Source: Blautia hominis (GTDB lineage Bacteria; Bacillota; Clostridia; Lachnospirales; Lachnospiraceae). From it: 64,000 nt of DNA. Positions 7,375 through 18,458 of this stretch are shown here, piece by piece. The translations under genes were made by a program, and so were the position numbers. The stretch lies in the NCBI GenBank assembly GCA_002270465.1, contig NQOF01000003.1, positions 186,001 through 250,000 on the forward strand, in the 5' to 3' direction. Under the pieces are notes generated by a model. That model was not told where the DNA came from. It saw only the letters and a list, made by a program, of their open reading frames with translations, and made no database searches. Position 1 is the first letter of the stretch; every line of letters begins with the position of its first letter.

Positions 7375-10300
7375 ATGGGTACGACAAAGCAGGAGACAAT
7401 TCTGATCGCGGATGATGCGGAGATCAACCGGGCTATACTCAGAAACCTGTTTGAAACGGAGTATAATCTGCTGGAAGCGGAGAACGGAGAACAGGCTATG
7501 ATGCTGCTGCGGCAGTACCATGATTCCATAACAGTGGTTCTTCTCGACTTGGTCATGCCGGAAAAGGATGGTTATGAAGTCCTGGAGGAGATGCGGCAGG
7601 GGGAATTGCTGTACCATGCGCCTGTCATTGTCATTACCGCGGATGACAGTAATGACAACAGGGTAAAAGTGTTTGAACTGGGAGCATCCGATATTATAGC
7701 AAAGCCTTTTGAGCCGGATGTTGTTAAGAGCCGTGTGAAGAACATTATAGAACTGGGCAGATACCGCCGCAGCCTGGAGGCGCTGGTGGAAGAACAGGCA
7801 GTGCGGGCACAGGAATCCAATGCTGCTGTTATTGATATGCTCTCTTCCGTGATCGAATACAGAAGCCTGGAGTCCGGCCAGCATATCCGGCGGATCCGGA
7901 TGTTTACAAAGATCCTTCTGGAAGATGTAGCTGAAAATTACCAGGAATATAACCTGGACGGACGGAAGATCCGTCTGATCGCGGAAGCATCTTCCATGCA
8001 TGATATTGGAAAAATTGCCATTCCTGACAGAATTCTGAACAAGCCCGGAAGACTCACAGACGAGGAATTCGAGGTCATGAAGACCCATACCCTGAAGGGA
8101 TGTGAAATCCTCTCAGGGCTTGACCGTTTGCAGGACAGGGAATACCTGCAGTATGCATATCAGATATGCAGATATCATCATGAACGGTGGGACGGCAGGG
8201 GATATCCGGATGGTTTGAAAGGCAGTACCATTCCGATCTGTGCCCAGGTAGTTGCCATTGCCGACTGCTATGATGCACTGACTACGGACCGGGTATACAA
8301 AAAGGCGATCCCCCCGGGTCAGGCGTGCAGTATGATCCTGAACGGGGAATGCGGGACATTTTCTCAAAGGCTTTTGGAAAGCTTTAAAAATGTCAGGGCT
8401 TCGTTTGCACAGCTCTCTGAGCAGTATGCAGACGGGCTGTCTGCGGAACAGGGAAGGGAAACACAGCCTGCTCCGGAAGCGCCGCTTCTGGCTGACAGGG
8501 AGAATACCCTGGAACAAAGTCAATTAAAGTATTTTGCACTTTTGCGGTATCTGGATGCCACGGTTATGGAGGCGGATCTGAATACAGGCACATACCATCT
8601 GGTATATCTGCAGGACCAGGATTTTGTCAGCCTTCGCGCGGGAGTGAGTTTTGAGCAGTCACTCAGCGCTTTCGCCCAGGCAGCGGTGCATCCGGAGGAC
8701 AGGGCGGAGGCCCTGAAACCTCTGGGCGGCTATATACGGGAATTATTTGATGAGGGGCTGACCTGGCGGGAACAGAGATACCGGATTCTTGACAGGGGAA
8801 CAGGTGCTTATCTTTGGTGCAGGGTTTCCATACTCCGGATCAATCTGGAAGCTCCGCATCAGCGCAGGGTGCTTATCGTGTGGCACAAGGAGGGGACAGA
8901 ACTTCCGGAAACAGCCAAAGCGGAGTACAGGCCCGAAGCAGTAAAAGAGGATCCGGTGATGGAACAGCTTTTTGGGGGTATGCAGAAGTACAGGTGTGAC
9001 CATGAGTTTACCTTACTGCATGTCAGCAGAGGGCTGACTGACCTGGTGGGATATTCGGAAAAAGAGATCGGGGAAAAGTTTCAGAACAGCCTGATGCAGC
9101 TCATTTATCCGGCAGACCGCAAAAAAGTCCTCAAGCAGTTCCGGGAACAGAGGAACACCGGGAAAAATCTGGAGCTGGAGTATCGGCTCACAGCCAAGGA
9201 CGGGCGGATTGTCTGGGTTTCCAACCGATGTATGATAGTCAGTGAGGAGGGCACCGAAACTGCCTGTGGTGTTCTGCTGGATATCACCCGGTCACGGCAG
9301 GCGGAGGAGAGACTCCGGCTGTCACTGGAGCGCCACAATATCATCATGGAGCAGACCAATGATATTATCTTTGAATGGGATATAGTCCGTGATGAACTTT
9401 ATCTCTCCTCCAACTGGGAGAAGCAGTATGGATATCTTCCCATTACAAAGACGATCCGGGAGTCCGTGCCGAAGGCTTCCCACTTGCATCCGGATGATAT
9501 GCCGGTATTTGTGGAGATGATGGATGCCATGTCTGCGGGCGTATCCTGCAAGGAGGGAGAATTGCGGATCGCGGACGCGGAGGGAAAGTACAAATGGTGC
9601 AGAGTACGGGCAGCCACACAGTTTGACCTGGACGGCAGGCCTTCCAAGGTTGTTGGTGTGATCCTGGATATTGATTCCCAGAAGAAAGCGTCCAGAGAAT
9701 TGGAAGAGCGGGCTGCGCGTGATGTGCTGACCGGCCTCTATAACAAAGCCGCTGCCCAGACAAGGGTGGAGACACATCTTGGGGAATGCGCTTCCCAGGA
9801 CCTTTCTGCCCTGATGCTTTTGGACGTAGATGATTTTAAAAGGATCAATGACCGGTATGGGCATATGTTCGGAGACGCGGTGCTGGTAGAGATCGCCACA
9901 AAGATCGCAGCCCTGTTCCGGGTCCAGGATACGGTTGCCAGAATCGGCGGCGATGAGTTTTTGATTTTTATGCCTAATGTGAAACAGGTAAGTGTTGCAG
10001 AACAAAGAGCGGAGAACATCATACATACCATGCAGAATATGCTTGAAGATAATCTGAACGGGGAAGCTTTTTCCTGCAGCATCGGCCTTGCATTTTCCCG
10101 CGGAACGGATAATGATTTTCAAATCCTGTTTGACCATGCGGACAGAGCACTTTACCGGGCCAAGGCAGCTGGGAAGGACCGCTATATGTGCTACCGCGAC
10201 GAGATGAGAAAAGGCCCCATCGGAGTGGCAGTGGATACCGGCCGGCGCACGGAGATTGATTCCAACCTGTCAAAAAAATGGAATCTTCCGTTTTTGATCA

Positions 10301-11148
10301 TCCGGGCATTTGACATTTTACATGGAGCAGAGGATTTTGAACAGGCTGTACTCTCTATCCTGGCACTGGTGGGAGAGCTTTTCGGGATCAGCAGAATTTA
10401 CATTTTTGAGAGCAGCAGGGATGGACAGCGATGCAGTAATACCTTTGAATGGTGCGCAGACGGGACGGAATCACAGAAAGAGATACTGCAGCATATTGCC
10501 TATGTGGATGACGGACATGATTATCGTGACAATTTTGGAGATGACGGGCTTTTCTACTGCCAGAATATCCGGTCACTGAAGAGCTGGGAGCAGCAGCTTT
10601 TAGAGAAGCAGTCTATTATGTCCACACTTCAGTACGCAATTCGTGAAGACGGTGTATTCTACGGTTTTGTAGGATTTGATGACTGTAAAATACGGAGGCT
10701 GTGGACAGAAGAACAGATAGAGGCGTTAACATTTCTGGGCAGACTCTTGTCAGTTTTCCTGTTAAAAAACAGGGCACAGGAGGAACTGGCAGAGTCTGTT
10801 GTGAATCTGCAGAGTGTATTGGATCATCAGAGAGTCTGGCTGTATGTTCTGGACCCCAATACTTATATACTGAGATACATAAATGGCAGGACAAAAGAAC
10901 TGGTGCCGGAAGCAGAAACAGGACAGCTCTGTTATGAAGTGTTCTATCACAGGGAGAAGCCCTGTGAAAACTGCGTAATGAAACATGCGAAAAAGACCGG
11001 ACAGAGTACCATGGAGATTTATAATCCTTATTTGAAGCTGTGGGTACTGGCAGATGCATCCATTGTGGAATGGAACAGGAAAAAAGCCTGTCTTGTAGGC
11101 TGTCGGGATATATCAGATTATAAAAGAGGAGACAGTCCGTTAACTTAA
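7375..11148 (+). CDS. REC / HD-GYP / PAS / GGDEF / GAF-like c-di-GMP signalling protein
   Basis: A 1257-aa cytoplasmic multidomain protein. Domains in order: a receiver with phospho-acceptor Asp58 and acidic pair Asp13-Asp14; HD-GYP phosphodiesterase with the HD pair at 209-210 and GRGYP at 274-278; at least two PAS-like repeats (about 380-520 and 530-650, each with the conserved W-C-R-V type ending); a third PAS; GGDEF with an intact motif at 858-862; a GAF-like sensor (about 960-1130); and a terminal PAS-like segment. An RVQD I-site sits the canonical five residues before GGDEF. Both the making and the breaking of c-di-GMP are therefore possible in one chain. A GTG start at 7372 is possible; the ATG at 7375 is preferred. 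It forms an operon with the hybrid kinase 31 bp downstream. Confidence 0.9.
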   Translation: MGTTKQETILIADDAEINRAILRNLFETEYNLLEAENGEQAMMLLRQYHDSITVVLLDLVMPEKDGYEVLEEMRQGELLYHAPVIVITADDSNDNRVKVFELGASDIIAKPFEPDVVKSRVKNIIELGRYRRSLEALVEEQAVRAQESNAAVIDMLSSVIEYRSLESGQHIRRIRMFTKILLEDVAENYQEYNLDGRKIRLIAEASSMHDIGKIAIPDRILNKPGRLTDEEFEVMKTHTLKGCEILSGLDRLQDREYLQYAYQICRYHHERWDGRGYPDGLKGSTIPICAQVVAIADCYDALTTDRVYKKAIPPGQACSMILNGECGTFSQRLLESFKNVRASFAQLSEQYADGLSAEQGRETQPAPEAPLLADRENTLEQSQLKYFALLRYLDATVMEADLNTGTYHLVYLQDQDFVSLRAGVSFEQSLSAFAQAAVHPEDRAEALKPLGGYIRELFDEGLTWREQRYRILDRGTGAYLWCRVSILRINLEAPHQRRVLIVWHKEGTELPETAKAEYRPEAVKEDPVMEQLFGGMQKYRCDHEFTLLHVSRGLTDLVGYSEKEIGEKFQNSLMQLIYPADRKKVLKQFREQRNTGKNLELEYRLTAKDGRIVWVSNRCMIVSEEGTETACGVLLDITRSRQAEERLRLSLERHNIIMEQTNDIIFEWDIVRDELYLSSNWEKQYGYLPITKTIRESVPKASHLHPDDMPVFVEMMDAMSAGVSCKEGELRIADAEGKYKWCRVRAATQFDLDGRPSKVVGVILDIDSQKKASRELEERAARDVLTGLYNKAAAQTRVETHLGECASQDLSALMLLDVDDFKRINDRYGHMFGDAVLVEIATKIAALFRVQDTVARIGGDEFLIFMPNVKQVSVAEQRAENIIHTMQNMLEDNLNGEAFSCSIGLAFSRGTDNDFQILFDHADRALYRAKAAGKDRYMCYRDEMRKGPIGVAVDTGRRTEIDSNLSKKWNLPFLIIRAFDILHGAEDFEQAVLSILALVGELFGISRIYIFESSRDGQRCSNTFEWCADGTESQKEILQHIAYVDDGHDYRDNFGDDGLFYCQNIRSLKSWEQQLLEKQSIMSTLQYAIREDGVFYGFVGFDDCKIRRLWTEEQIEALTFLGRLLSVFLLKNRAQEELAESVVNLQSVLDHQRVWLYVLDPNTYILRYINGRTKELVPEAETGQLCYEVFYHREKPCENCVMKHAKKTGQSTMEIYNPYLKLWVLADASIVEWNRKKACLVGCRDISDYKRGDSPLT

Positions 11149-11179
11149 AGAATATTTGCTGGGAGGTTCCACAAAAATA

Positions 11180-13606
11180 ATGAAACAGGAAAAAGAAATG
11201 ACCGAGGCCGGCGGCCGTGTGCAGAACGTGTCGTCCGATTACGAATATGAGACGCTGATGCGCCTGCTGAAGGTGAGTGTGAGCAAGCATCTGCTGGATG
11301 AACATTTTACCCTGATCTGGGCAAACGAATTTTATTATGAACTGATAGGATGGCCGAAAGAAGAATATGAAGCGGCGTTTCACAACCGGCCGGACCTTTA
11401 TTACCAAAATGACCAACAGGAATGGGAAGAACTGACGGCAGCCGTTTTAAGCGCACTAAAACATCATGAAAACGGATATCAGCTGCTTTCGCGTATACGG
11501 CGGAAGAACGGTGATTTTGTCTGGGTACAGTTTTCCACCCAGTTTTCAGAGGAAATGATTGACGGTTATCAAGTGGCTTATTCGGTCCTCACCAACGTAG
11601 ATAATCTGGTGCGGATGCAGCGGGAACAGTCAGTGACCTATGAGAGCCTGCCGGGATTTGTGGCAAAATACCGGATCGGACATAATCTGGAACTGCATTT
11701 GCTGGAGGGAAATTCCCATTTCATGGAATACTTTGGAGAGGGAGACAATGGGAGTGAAGATTCCCTGCATCGCCGCAATATAGATGAGAACATGGAAGTC
11801 ATCCTGGAACAGAAAGAAGATTTACTGGCAGGCAGGCCTGTCCATTTTGTCATGCGTGTAAAAAGCAGGTTTGGCAAGAACTTATGGCTTCAGGTCAATG
11901 CCACCTGTGTGGAATGGCAGGGAGGATACCCGATCTATCTGGCTATTTTCATTGACATCACAGACGTAACGGAACTGCGGAGGATGCAGAAAAAACTCAC
12001 AGAGCAGACAGAGGCGCTGAAAGACGCCCTGTCCGTGGCAGAACATGCCAACCAGGCAAAATCCGATTTTCTATCCCGGATGAGTCATGAGATCCGTACA
12101 CCTATGAATGCCATTATCGGAATGACAACCATTGCGGCTGCGTATATTGACGACAGAAAAAGAGTGGCGGATTGTCTGGAGAAAATAGGATACTCATCCA
12201 AGCATCTGATGACGCTGATCAATGACGTGCTGGATATGTCAAAAATAGATGAAGGCAAAATGAAGATTGCCTGTGAAGAATTTAATCTGGAATCCGTGAC
12301 CGAGTCTATTACCTCTATCATATATCCCCAGGCCTCTGCAAAAGGGCTGGAGTTTACGGTACGGCTGGCTGGTATTACGGATACCGCTCTGATCGGGGAT
12401 GCCCTGCGCCTGAACCAGGTCCTGCTGAATCTCTTGTCAAATGCCCTGAAATTCACACCGGAAAACGGAACGATCTTACTGGAGATCCGGCAGGTACAGC
12501 GCACAGACAGCCGGGTACGTCTCTGCTTTACCGTCAGTGATACGGGAATTGGCATGAGTGCCGGGTTTATGGAGCGTTTGTTCAGTCCTTTTGAGCAGGA
12601 GAGCGCAGCAGCCGGGAATAAGTTCGGCGGAACAGGCCTCGGTATGGCCATCACGAAAAATCTGGTAACGCTTATGGGCGGGACGATCTCGGTAAAGAGC
12701 CAGGTAGATAAGGGAAGTACCTTTACTGTGGAACTGGATTTTGCGCTGCCCGCAGCGGCGGACAGACAGCGGGTCCAGAAACAGCCTGCTTTGGAATCCC
12801 TGAAGGTACTCATATCCGACGATGACAGGGACAGCTGTATTCATGCGTCCCTTCTGCTTGAGAAAATGGGAATCCGCGCGGACTGGGTGCTGACCGGAGA
12901 GGAATGTATTGGGAAGGTCAGCCAAGCGCACCGCATCGGTGAGGAGTATGATGTCTGTTTGATCGACTGGAAGATGCCGGATATGGACGGGCTCCAGGTT
13001 ACACGGCGCATCCGGGAGATTGTGGGGCCCGACACGCTGATCATTATCATAACAGCCTATGACCTGACTCCAATTGAAGAAAGGGCCAGGGAGGCAGGAG
13101 CTAACGCATTTCTTGCCAAACCTATTTTTGCGTCCACGCTTTACAATACCCTGCTCTCTGTTACCGGGATAGAAAAGACAGTCATGATACCGGGACAGGG
13201 TATGGAAATTCACCATCCGGATTTGAAGGGGCATTGTGTTCTTGTGGTGGAGGATAATGGGATCAACCGGGAAATTGCCATGGAACTGTTGAAGATGACA
13301 GGGATTGCAGTGGATTACGCAGAAGACGGGAAAGAGGCCCTGGATAAATTTATGTCTGATGGGGACCGTTATGACCTGATCCTCATGGATGTACAGATGC
13401 CGGTCATGGACGGCTATCAGGCCACAGTCAGGATCCGGAGTTCCTCACATCCCAGGGCAAAAAGCATTCCCATCATTGCCATGACGGCAGATGCTTTCCG
13501 GGAGGATGTAGTGCGGGCTTCTGAGGCGGGAATGAACGGTCATCTGGCGAAGCCTATTGACCAGGGGCTGCTGTATCGCACACTTGTGGATATCATCGGG
13601 AGTTAG
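11180..13606 (+). CDS. Hybrid sensor histidine kinase with two receiver domains
   Basis: An 808-aa protein with two N-terminal PAS-like modules (about 20-150 and 165-275) and a coiled linker. HisKA has phospho-His303 in [10 protein letters not shown], and HATPase_c has an N-box ([15 protein letters not shown]) and G-boxes DTGIGM and GGTGLGMAI. Two C-terminal receivers follow, with Asp596 ([11 protein letters not shown]) and Asp737 ([11 protein letters not shown]). No membrane segment is visible, so the signal is probably cytoplasmic. The ATG at 11180 follows GGGAGG; an in-frame TTG further upstream has no RBS. Its partner is probably the REC-containing protein encoded just before it. The stop overlaps the converging RpiR gene by 4 bp. 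Confidence 0.9.
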   Translation: MKQEKEMTEAGGRVQNVSSDYEYETLMRLLKVSVSKHLLDEHFTLIWANEFYYELIGWPKEEYEAAFHNRPDLYYQNDQQEWEELTAAVLSALKHHENGYQLLSRIRRKNGDFVWVQFSTQFSEEMIDGYQVAYSVLTNVDNLVRMQREQSVTYESLPGFVAKYRIGHNLELHLLEGNSHFMEYFGEGDNGSEDSLHRRNIDENMEVILEQKEDLLAGRPVHFVMRVKSRFGKNLWLQVNATCVEWQGGYPIYLAIFIDITDVTELRRMQKKLTEQTEALKDALSVAEHANQAKSDFLSRMSHEIRTPMNAIIGMTTIAAAYIDDRKRVADCLEKIGYSSKHLMTLINDVLDMSKIDEGKMKIACEEFNLESVTESITSIIYPQASAKGLEFTVRLAGITDTALIGDALRLNQVLLNLLSNALKFTPENGTILLEIRQVQRTDSRVRLCFTVSDTGIGMSAGFMERLFSPFEQESAAAGNKFGGTGLGMAITKNLVTLMGGTISVKSQVDKGSTFTVELDFALPAAADRQRVQKQPALESLKVLISDDDRDSCIHASLLLEKMGIRADWVLTGEECIGKVSQAHRIGEEYDVCLIDWKMPDMDGLQVTRRIREIVGPDTLIIIITAYDLTPIEERAREAGANAFLAKPIFASTLYNTLLSVTGIEKTVMIPGQGMEIHHPDLKGHCVLVVEDNGINREIAMELLKMTGIAVDYAEDGKEALDKFMSDGDRYDLILMDVQMPVMDGYQATVRIRSSSHPRAKSIPIIAMTADAFREDVVRASEAGMNGHLAKPIDQGLLYRTLVDIIGS

Positions 13607-14460
13607 TACACTTGCAGTTCATTGATATATTTATCAATATTTTTTAATTTGTCCTCATTGGAACAGCCGATTTTGTTGTTGATATCCGCGCATAACATTT
13701 CCACGAGAAATTCCACACCCACATAGGAGTTAAAAAAGGTGCTGCTGTTGAGGCCTACGGTGAATACAATGTCCGCGTACTGGGCCAGAAGTGCACTTCT
13801 CTTATCCGTGATCACCACAATACCTGCCCCGGCATCCTCAGCCATCTGGACTGCCATCATATCCAGCTTGGAATATCTGGGGAAACTGAAGACGATAACA
13901 CAGTCTTCTTTTCCAATGTCGCTTAAGTGGTCAATGACATTGGCATTGGAATCATTGGTAGGGTATACATCCGGCAGCATATGCTTTAACAGAAAATAAG
14001 TGTAGGCCCCCACACCGGAATTGGCTCTGGAAGCGATCACAAATTTTTTCCGGCTTTTGATCATGAGATCAGCGGCCTTGTCAAAGGTTTCCCTGGAATT
14101 GTTTTTTAAGACAGAAGAGATATTGGTTTCCGTGTTCACCAGAAATTCTTCCATAAAATTCGCTTCGCCCCGTTCCATGCTCATTTTCAGCCGCTCATAG
14201 GGGACGGTGATGTTGCTGGACATACTGTACACATTGTCCTTATAGCTGTTCCGCAGATTCCGCTGAAAGTCCATGAACCCGGTAAATCCCAGGGCTCTGG
14301 AAAAGCGGATGACAGAGGATTCACTGACATCCAGCTTCATGGCTATATCTGTGGAGGTCATGAAGCAGGCCTCCTCTATGTTATCTATGATAAATTCTGC
14401 AATGACCTTGCCTGTCTTGGTAAGTTTTGTACTTTTGAGCAATTCTTTTATTTCATTCAT
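13603..14460 (-). CDS. RpiR/MurR-family transcriptional regulator (HTH-SIS)
   Basis: A 285-aa regulator. The N-terminal HTH_6 fold reads [20 protein letters not shown] and continues [19 protein letters not shown]-terminal SIS (sugar isomerase-like) domain spans about 125-260, with the [12 protein letters not shown] and IVITDKRSA segments. Family members bind phosphosugars or related metabolites. It is divergent from alanine dehydrogenase across a 437-bp intergenic region, so control of the alanine genes is plausible but not shown. A hairpin (ATCCCCC/GGGGAT) sits just before its start region. Confidence 0.88.
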   Translation of the reverse strand: MNEIKELLKSTKLTKTGKVIAEFIIDNIEEACFMTSTDIAMKLDVSESSVIRFSRALGFTGFMDFQRNLRNSYKDNVYSMSSNITVPYERLKMSMERGEANFMEEFLVNTETNISSVLKNNSRETFDKAADLMIKSRKKFVIASRANSGVGAYTYFLLKHMLPDVYPTNDSNANVIDHLSDIGKEDCVIVFSFPRYSKLDMMAVQMAEDAGAGIVVITDKRSALLAQYADIVFTVGLNSSTFFNSYVGVEFLVEMLCADINNKIGCSNEDKLKNIDKYINELQVY

Positions 14461-14897
14461 AATAATTCCCCCAACGATCCCCCTTATCCGGGGATTTTTT
14501 ATAAATAATCAGATTTTTCCGAAAATTCAGGACATCCTTTGTGTATGTTAAAATTGTAACATATATCATAAAATTTTGAATGGACAATTTAACCAAAAAA
14601 CCATTGGGTTTTTCTGTAAATCTGTCTTATTGCACAAACGGTTTCTATGTGTTAAAGTAAAGCCATAGAAGAAATGAAGAAAAAAAGTCTTTTAAAATAT
14701 AAAATGAAAAATATTATTCATAAATAGGGCGGCAGTACGGTTATTTGTTTCAGATGCTGCATCATAGTATATCATAAGTGTATCTCACTAGAATTTCATG
14801 ACCGGACGGTTTTGAAATAAATAAAATACCCATGTTATTCCGCGGCCTGGGGTGTTTCTAATATCAGCGGAACAAAAAATATCAGGAGGATATGATT
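14461..14897. promoter_or_regulatory. Long divergent intergenic region (rpiR-type / ald)
   Basis: 437 bp, very AT-rich, without an ORF. A plus-strand promoter candidate is TTGCAC (14630-14635), 17 bp, TAAAGT (14653-14658), which would give ald a 5' leader of roughly 230 nt. A TTCCGC/GCGGAA dyad (14838-14843, 14867-14872) lies just before the ald RBS. A GC-rich hairpin with a T-run on the plus strand is at 14477-14500. I recognise no riboswitch family. Confidence 0.4.
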
Positions 14898-16010
14898 ATG
14901 AGAGTAGGATGCGTGAAGGAAATCAAAAACAATGAATATCGTGTGGGTTTAACCCCGGATAATGTTGTCTCTTATGTGAATGCGGGCCATGAGGTCTATA
15001 TTGAGAATGAGGCCGGCATTGGCTCCGGATTTACCACAGATGAGTATAGAAAAGCAGGGGCCGTGATTCTTGATTCTGCAAAAGAAGTCTGGGATAGAGC
15101 AGAGATGATGGTAAAAGTAAAAGAGCCGCTTCAGGAAGAGTATCCATATTTCCATGAGGGACTTATCCTTTATACATACCTGCATCTTGCAGCGGACCGT
15201 CCTCTTACAGATGCGCTGCTTTCATCCAAAGTAAAAGGCGTGGCCTATGAAACCCTGATCGAGAGAAACGGCAGCCTGCCGCTTTTGGCACCAATGAGCC
15301 AGATAGCCGGACGTCTCAGCATTCAGGAGGGCGCAAAATATCTGGAAAAACCCTTTGGAGGTTCCGGTGTCCTCCTTTCCGGCGTGCCGGGCACACCAAA
15401 AGCCAATGTAGTCATTCTGGGCGGCGGCAATGTGGGAACCAATGCCTGCAAGATTGCCATAGGAATGGGAGCTAATGTGACGATTACGGATATTAACCTG
15501 AACCGCCTTGCCTACCTGGACGATATTTTCGGTGCGAGGATCCAGACATTGTACAGCACAGATGCTGCCATTGAAAATGCAGTTGCTGATGCGGATCTGG
15601 TCATCGGCTCTGTTCTGATCCCGGGAAAAGCAGCCCCTAAGATCATGAAGAAAGCGTATCTGAAAAATATGAGACCGGGAAGTGTGATCGTGGATGTTGC
15701 AGTGGACCAGGGCGGGTGCTGCGAGACAACAAAAGTCACCTATCACGATGATCCAACCTTCGTTGTGGATGGTGTGGTGCATTACTGTGTGGGAAATATG
15801 CCGGGCGCTGTACCGAGAACATCCACCATTGCACTGACCAACGCAACCCTGAAATATGGACTTGAGATTGCCGGTAAGGGTCTTGAGACAGCATGCAAAG
15901 AAAATAATGTTGTGTATTCTGCTATTAATACGTATAATGGATTAAGTACATGCAAAAATGTATCGTTAAGTTTCAATATGGAAAATACAGATGTTACAAC
16001 CTTGTTCTGA
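14898..16010 (+). CDS. ald: Alanine dehydrogenase
   Basis: A 370-aa NAD-dependent enzyme, L-alanine to pyruvate plus ammonium. The N-terminus MRVGCVKEIKNNEYRVGLTP is diagnostic. The Rossmann motif GGGNVGTNA follows PKANVVIL, and the C-terminal YHDDPTFVVDGVVHYCVGNM stretch is typical of the family. Length matches the usual 370-372. The ATG at 14898 is chosen because AGGAGG at 14885 is 8 bp away; an ATG two codons earlier is too close. With the AGCS symporter downstream it forms an alanine uptake and deamination pair. Confidence 0.96.
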   Translation: MRVGCVKEIKNNEYRVGLTPDNVVSYVNAGHEVYIENEAGIGSGFTTDEYRKAGAVILDSAKEVWDRAEMMVKVKEPLQEEYPYFHEGLILYTYLHLAADRPLTDALLSSKVKGVAYETLIERNGSLPLLAPMSQIAGRLSIQEGAKYLEKPFGGSGVLLSGVPGTPKANVVILGGGNVGTNACKIAIGMGANVTITDINLNRLAYLDDIFGARIQTLYSTDAAIENAVADADLVIGSVLIPGKAAPKIMKKAYLKNMRPGSVIVDVAVDQGGCCETTKVTYHDDPTFVVDGVVHYCVGNMPGAVPRTSTIALTNATLKYGLEIAGKGLETACKENNVVYSAINTYNGLSTCKNVSLSFNMENTDVTTLF

Positions 16011-16042
16011 TACTATCATTTTTAACACATAAAGTATTTAAC

Positions 16043-16100
16043 AGCGCGGCAATAGGTTAAAGACAGATGTCGGTTTTCGTACCTTTGCCGCGCTCTTTTT
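16043..16100 (+). terminator. Terminator after ald
   Basis: A perfect 10-bp stem AGCGCGGCAA / TTGCCGCGCT with a 32-nt loop is followed by CTTTTT. It sits between ald and the symporter, so it may attenuate rather than separate the two. Confidence 0.8.
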
Positions 16101-16130
16101 CTCATTGGATCTTGGATTGGAGGTAGATTT

Positions 16131-17525
16131 ATGGATAGTATTCTGCATTTGCTGGAAAAGGTACAGGCAGTCGTTTGGGGACCGCCTACTATGATTTTAT
16201 TGATCGGAACAGGCTTATATTTTACATTGAGGCTGAAATGTCTGCAGGTTACACGTCTTCCCAGAGCACTGCGGTACATTTTTGAAAAAGAGGAGGGGGA
16301 AGGTGATGTGTCGGCATTCGGCTCCCTGTGTACAGCTCTGGCGGCAACCATTGGAACCGGCAGTATCGTGGGGGTTGCCACGGCCCTGCGTGTGGGAGGA
16401 CCGGGTGCGCTTTTCTGGATGTGGGTTTCCGCTTTTGTGGGGATGGCTACAAAATACGCGGAAGGTCTGCTTGCAGTCAAATACCGTACGGTGGATGAAA
16501 ACGGGCAGATCGCAGGCGGCCCAATGTACTATATCCAGAACGGCATGGGAAAAAGATGGATCTGGCTTGCAAAGCTGTTTGCCTTTTTTGGCATCATCAC
16601 AGCACTGCTGGGCTGCGGCACCTTTCCTCAGGTAAATGCCATCACAGAGTCAGCCAGTGAAGCGTTCCATCTTCCGGTGGCGGCTATTGGGATTGTGGTT
16701 ACCATCGCGGTGGCCGCTGTTGTCCTGGGAGGCCTGAAATCTATCTCACGCGTAGCAGAGCTGGTGGTTCCGGTAATGGCAGCGGCTTATGTGATCGGCT
16801 CCTTTGCAGTGCTTTTCGTCAATGCTTCGGCCATACCCAGAGCCTTTTCCCTTATCTTTGAGTCAGCGTTTACCCCTCATGCCATGCTGGGCGGCGCCGG
16901 AGGGACTATTTTGATCTCCGTTATGACAGCTATGCGGACAGGCTTTGCAAGAGGAATCTACACAAATGAAGCCGGTCTCGGCAGTTCCCCTATCGTTGTG
17001 GCCGCAGCAAAGACAAAATCCTGTGTGCGCCAGGGGCTTATCTCCATGACCAGTGTTTTCTTTACCACCATCATTATCTGCACCATGACCGGTATTGTTG
17101 TGATCACTTCCGGTCTGCTGGAGACCACAGACCTGGACGGAGGCCTGCTTTCCAATGCGGCGTTTAATGCAAGCCTTCCCGGAGATATCGGGATGTATAT
17201 GGTGACGATCGGCCTTATTTTCTTCTCCTTCACCACCATTATCGGCTGGTGTTATTATGGGGAACGCTGTCTGGTATATCTGTTCAACAGCGTAAAATAC
17301 ATACTTCCGTACAAGATGGTTTATATTGCATGTATCGCAGTGGCACCGTTTTTATCCCTGAAACCCATCTGGCTGCTGGCAGATATCACTAATGCATGTA
17401 TGGCTTTTCCGAACCTCATCGGCCTTCTGGGCCTCAGCTCTGTTGTGATCGCGGAGACAAAGGCATTTTTCCAGGAGGAAAAAGAGAAAGACAAAGAAAA
17501 AGAGCGGGGGATCGCCCCCACATAA
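16131..17525 (+). CDS. Sodium:alanine symporter, AGCS family
   Basis: A 464-aa polytopic transporter with about ten hydrophobic helices. Family signatures include GPPTMILLIGTGLYFTLRL near the N-terminus, the conserved FGSLCTALAATIGTGSIVGV helix (about 62-81) and the ARGIYTNEAGLGSSPIV loop. Members import alanine or glycine with Na+. The C-terminal tail is highly charged (EEKEKDKEKERG). Position directly after alanine dehydrogenase supports alanine as substrate. Confidence 0.93.
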   Translation: MDSILHLLEKVQAVVWGPPTMILLIGTGLYFTLRLKCLQVTRLPRALRYIFEKEEGEGDVSAFGSLCTALAATIGTGSIVGVATALRVGGPGALFWMWVSAFVGMATKYAEGLLAVKYRTVDENGQIAGGPMYYIQNGMGKRWIWLAKLFAFFGIITALLGCGTFPQVNAITESASEAFHLPVAAIGIVVTIAVAAVVLGGLKSISRVAELVVPVMAAAYVIGSFAVLFVNASAIPRAFSLIFESAFTPHAMLGGAGGTILISVMTAMRTGFARGIYTNEAGLGSSPIVVAAAKTKSCVRQGLISMTSVFFTTIIICTMTGIVVITSGLLETTDLDGGLLSNAAFNASLPGDIGMYMVTIGLIFFSFTTIIGWCYYGERCLVYLFNSVKYILPYKMVYIACIAVAPFLSLKPIWLLADITNACMAFPNLIGLLGLSSVVIAETKAFFQEEKEKDKEKERGIAPT

Positions 17526-17530
17526 GAATG

Positions 17531-17605
17531 ATACCGCACCTGATTTTAGATATTTTACTTGTCCACTTGACAAGTAAAATATCAATTACCGGGTGCGGTA
17601 TTATT
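17531..17605. terminator. Nested double-hairpin bidirectional terminator
   Basis: The outer arms ATACCGCACC (17531-17540) and GGTGCGGTAT (17592-17601) enclose a second, perfect 15-bp stem: GATATTTTACTTGTC at 17549-17563 and its complement at 17569-17583, with loop CACTT. It lies between the converging symporter and acyltransferase genes and has T-rich flanks on both strands. Confidence 0.8.
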
Positions 17606-18259
17606 TTACAGCCTTCTTTTGGCGGGAACTCCCACTACAGTCACACCGTCAGGGACATTCCGGATCACCACGGCACCTGCCCCCACAATGGACTCTCTGC
17701 CGACGGTGATATGATCCAGGATGGTACTGCCTATGCCGATAAAGGACCTCCTGCCTATTTTCGCGTGGCCGCCCATAGAAACCTGAGGACAGATATTCAC
17801 ATAATCCTCAGCCAGGCAGTCGTGTTCCACCACGGCATTGGTGTTTACAATGCATCCGATCCCCACATAAGCATTGCTGTTTATAACGGCATTGGCAAGG
17901 ATCGTGCATCCCTTTGATACACGGGCAGAGGGGCTGATAACTGCTGTGGGATGTATCAGGGTTGCCAGAGGAACTCCTGCTGCAAGTATCTGGGCAATTT
18001 TCTTTTCCCGCAGATAATTGCTTCCGCTTGCGACGATGACCTCATCATACGATGGAAGAAGCGTGTTGATATTTTCCTTTGCCTCTTCGTAGATCCTATA
18101 TCCCGGGATCTGGCGGTGGCCCTTTTCCCGAATATCCAGAAAATCAATCCTGCTGTATTTCTTTGTGGCTAAGGCGCAATCCAGGGCTACGGTCCCCTGG
18201 TCCCCTGCGCCCCAGATGAGCAGCCGTTTGGTGTTTGGTATGTTTGCTGTGTGTTCCAT
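17606..18259 (-). CDS. NeuD/PglD-like sugar O-acyltransferase (hexapeptide repeat)
   Basis: A 217-aa enzyme. The N-terminal Rossmann-like nucleotide-sugar-binding domain has the LLIWGAGDQG motif. A left-handed beta-helix of hexapeptide repeats fills about 105-210 (IHPTAVISPSARVSKGCTI, VVEHDCLAEDYV, IGIGSTILDHITVG). The catalytic His of this family fits VEHD. Members acetylate sialic acid, bacillosamine or related sugars using acetyl-CoA. No surface-sugar genes are adjacent, so the substrate is open. It is transcribed alone from the promoter at 18430-18458. Confidence 0.85.
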   Translation of the reverse strand: MEHTANIPNTKRLLIWGAGDQGTVALDCALATKKYSRIDFLDIREKGHRQIPGYRIYEEAKENINTLLPSYDEVIVASGSNYLREKKIAQILAAGVPLATLIHPTAVISPSARVSKGCTILANAVINSNAYVGIGCIVNTNAVVEHDCLAEDYVNICPQVSMGGHAKIGRRSFIGIGSTILDHITVGRESIVGAGAVVIRNVPDGVTVVGVPAKRRL

Positions 18260-18291
18260 TTTTTATCCCCCTCATATCTTTTAGTTTCTGA

Positions 18292-18390
18292 TCACTGCAT
18301 TTCCTGTCTCTCTGTCTGCACCTGCTTATCTGCCACAGATTCCCGAAGTACCAGTTTTGTTCCGATCCGGATTTTCCTGGAGTTGGTTGG
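18292..18390 (-). pseudogene. Possible C-terminal scrap of a LacI-family regulator
   Basis: About 32 codons between two in-frame stops encode RKIRIGTKLVLRESVADK followed by a polar tail. The RIGTKLVLRES end resembles the C-terminal tail of LacI-type sugar regulators. Nothing upstream continues the homology. It lies in the leader of the acyltransferase gene. The match is short and the call tentative. Confidence 0.35.
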
Positions 18391-18429
18391 TCATAAGAGG
18401 TTCCTCCTGAAAACAAAATCTTTATCTTC

Positions 18430-18458
18430 ATTATAATAAATCAGTAATTGTTTGTCGA
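18430..18458 (-). promoter_or_regulatory. Promoter of the NeuD-like gene
   Basis: Minus-strand TCGACA (18453-18458), 17-bp spacer and perfect TATAAT (18430-18435), giving a leader of about 165 nt that includes the LacI scrap. The remaining stretch up to 18664 holds no ORF, and I found no clear promoter for the recombinase there. Confidence 0.6.

Noticed and set aside
9322-10137. 271-codon minus-strand ORF inside the PAS/GGDEF region
   Set aside because: The plus-strand frame carries intact PAS and GGDEF motifs; the antisense protein has no recognisable domain.
17396-17917. 173-codon plus-strand ORF spanning the terminator and acyltransferase
   Set aside because: It crosses the nested terminator and is antisense to the hexapeptide-repeat gene.
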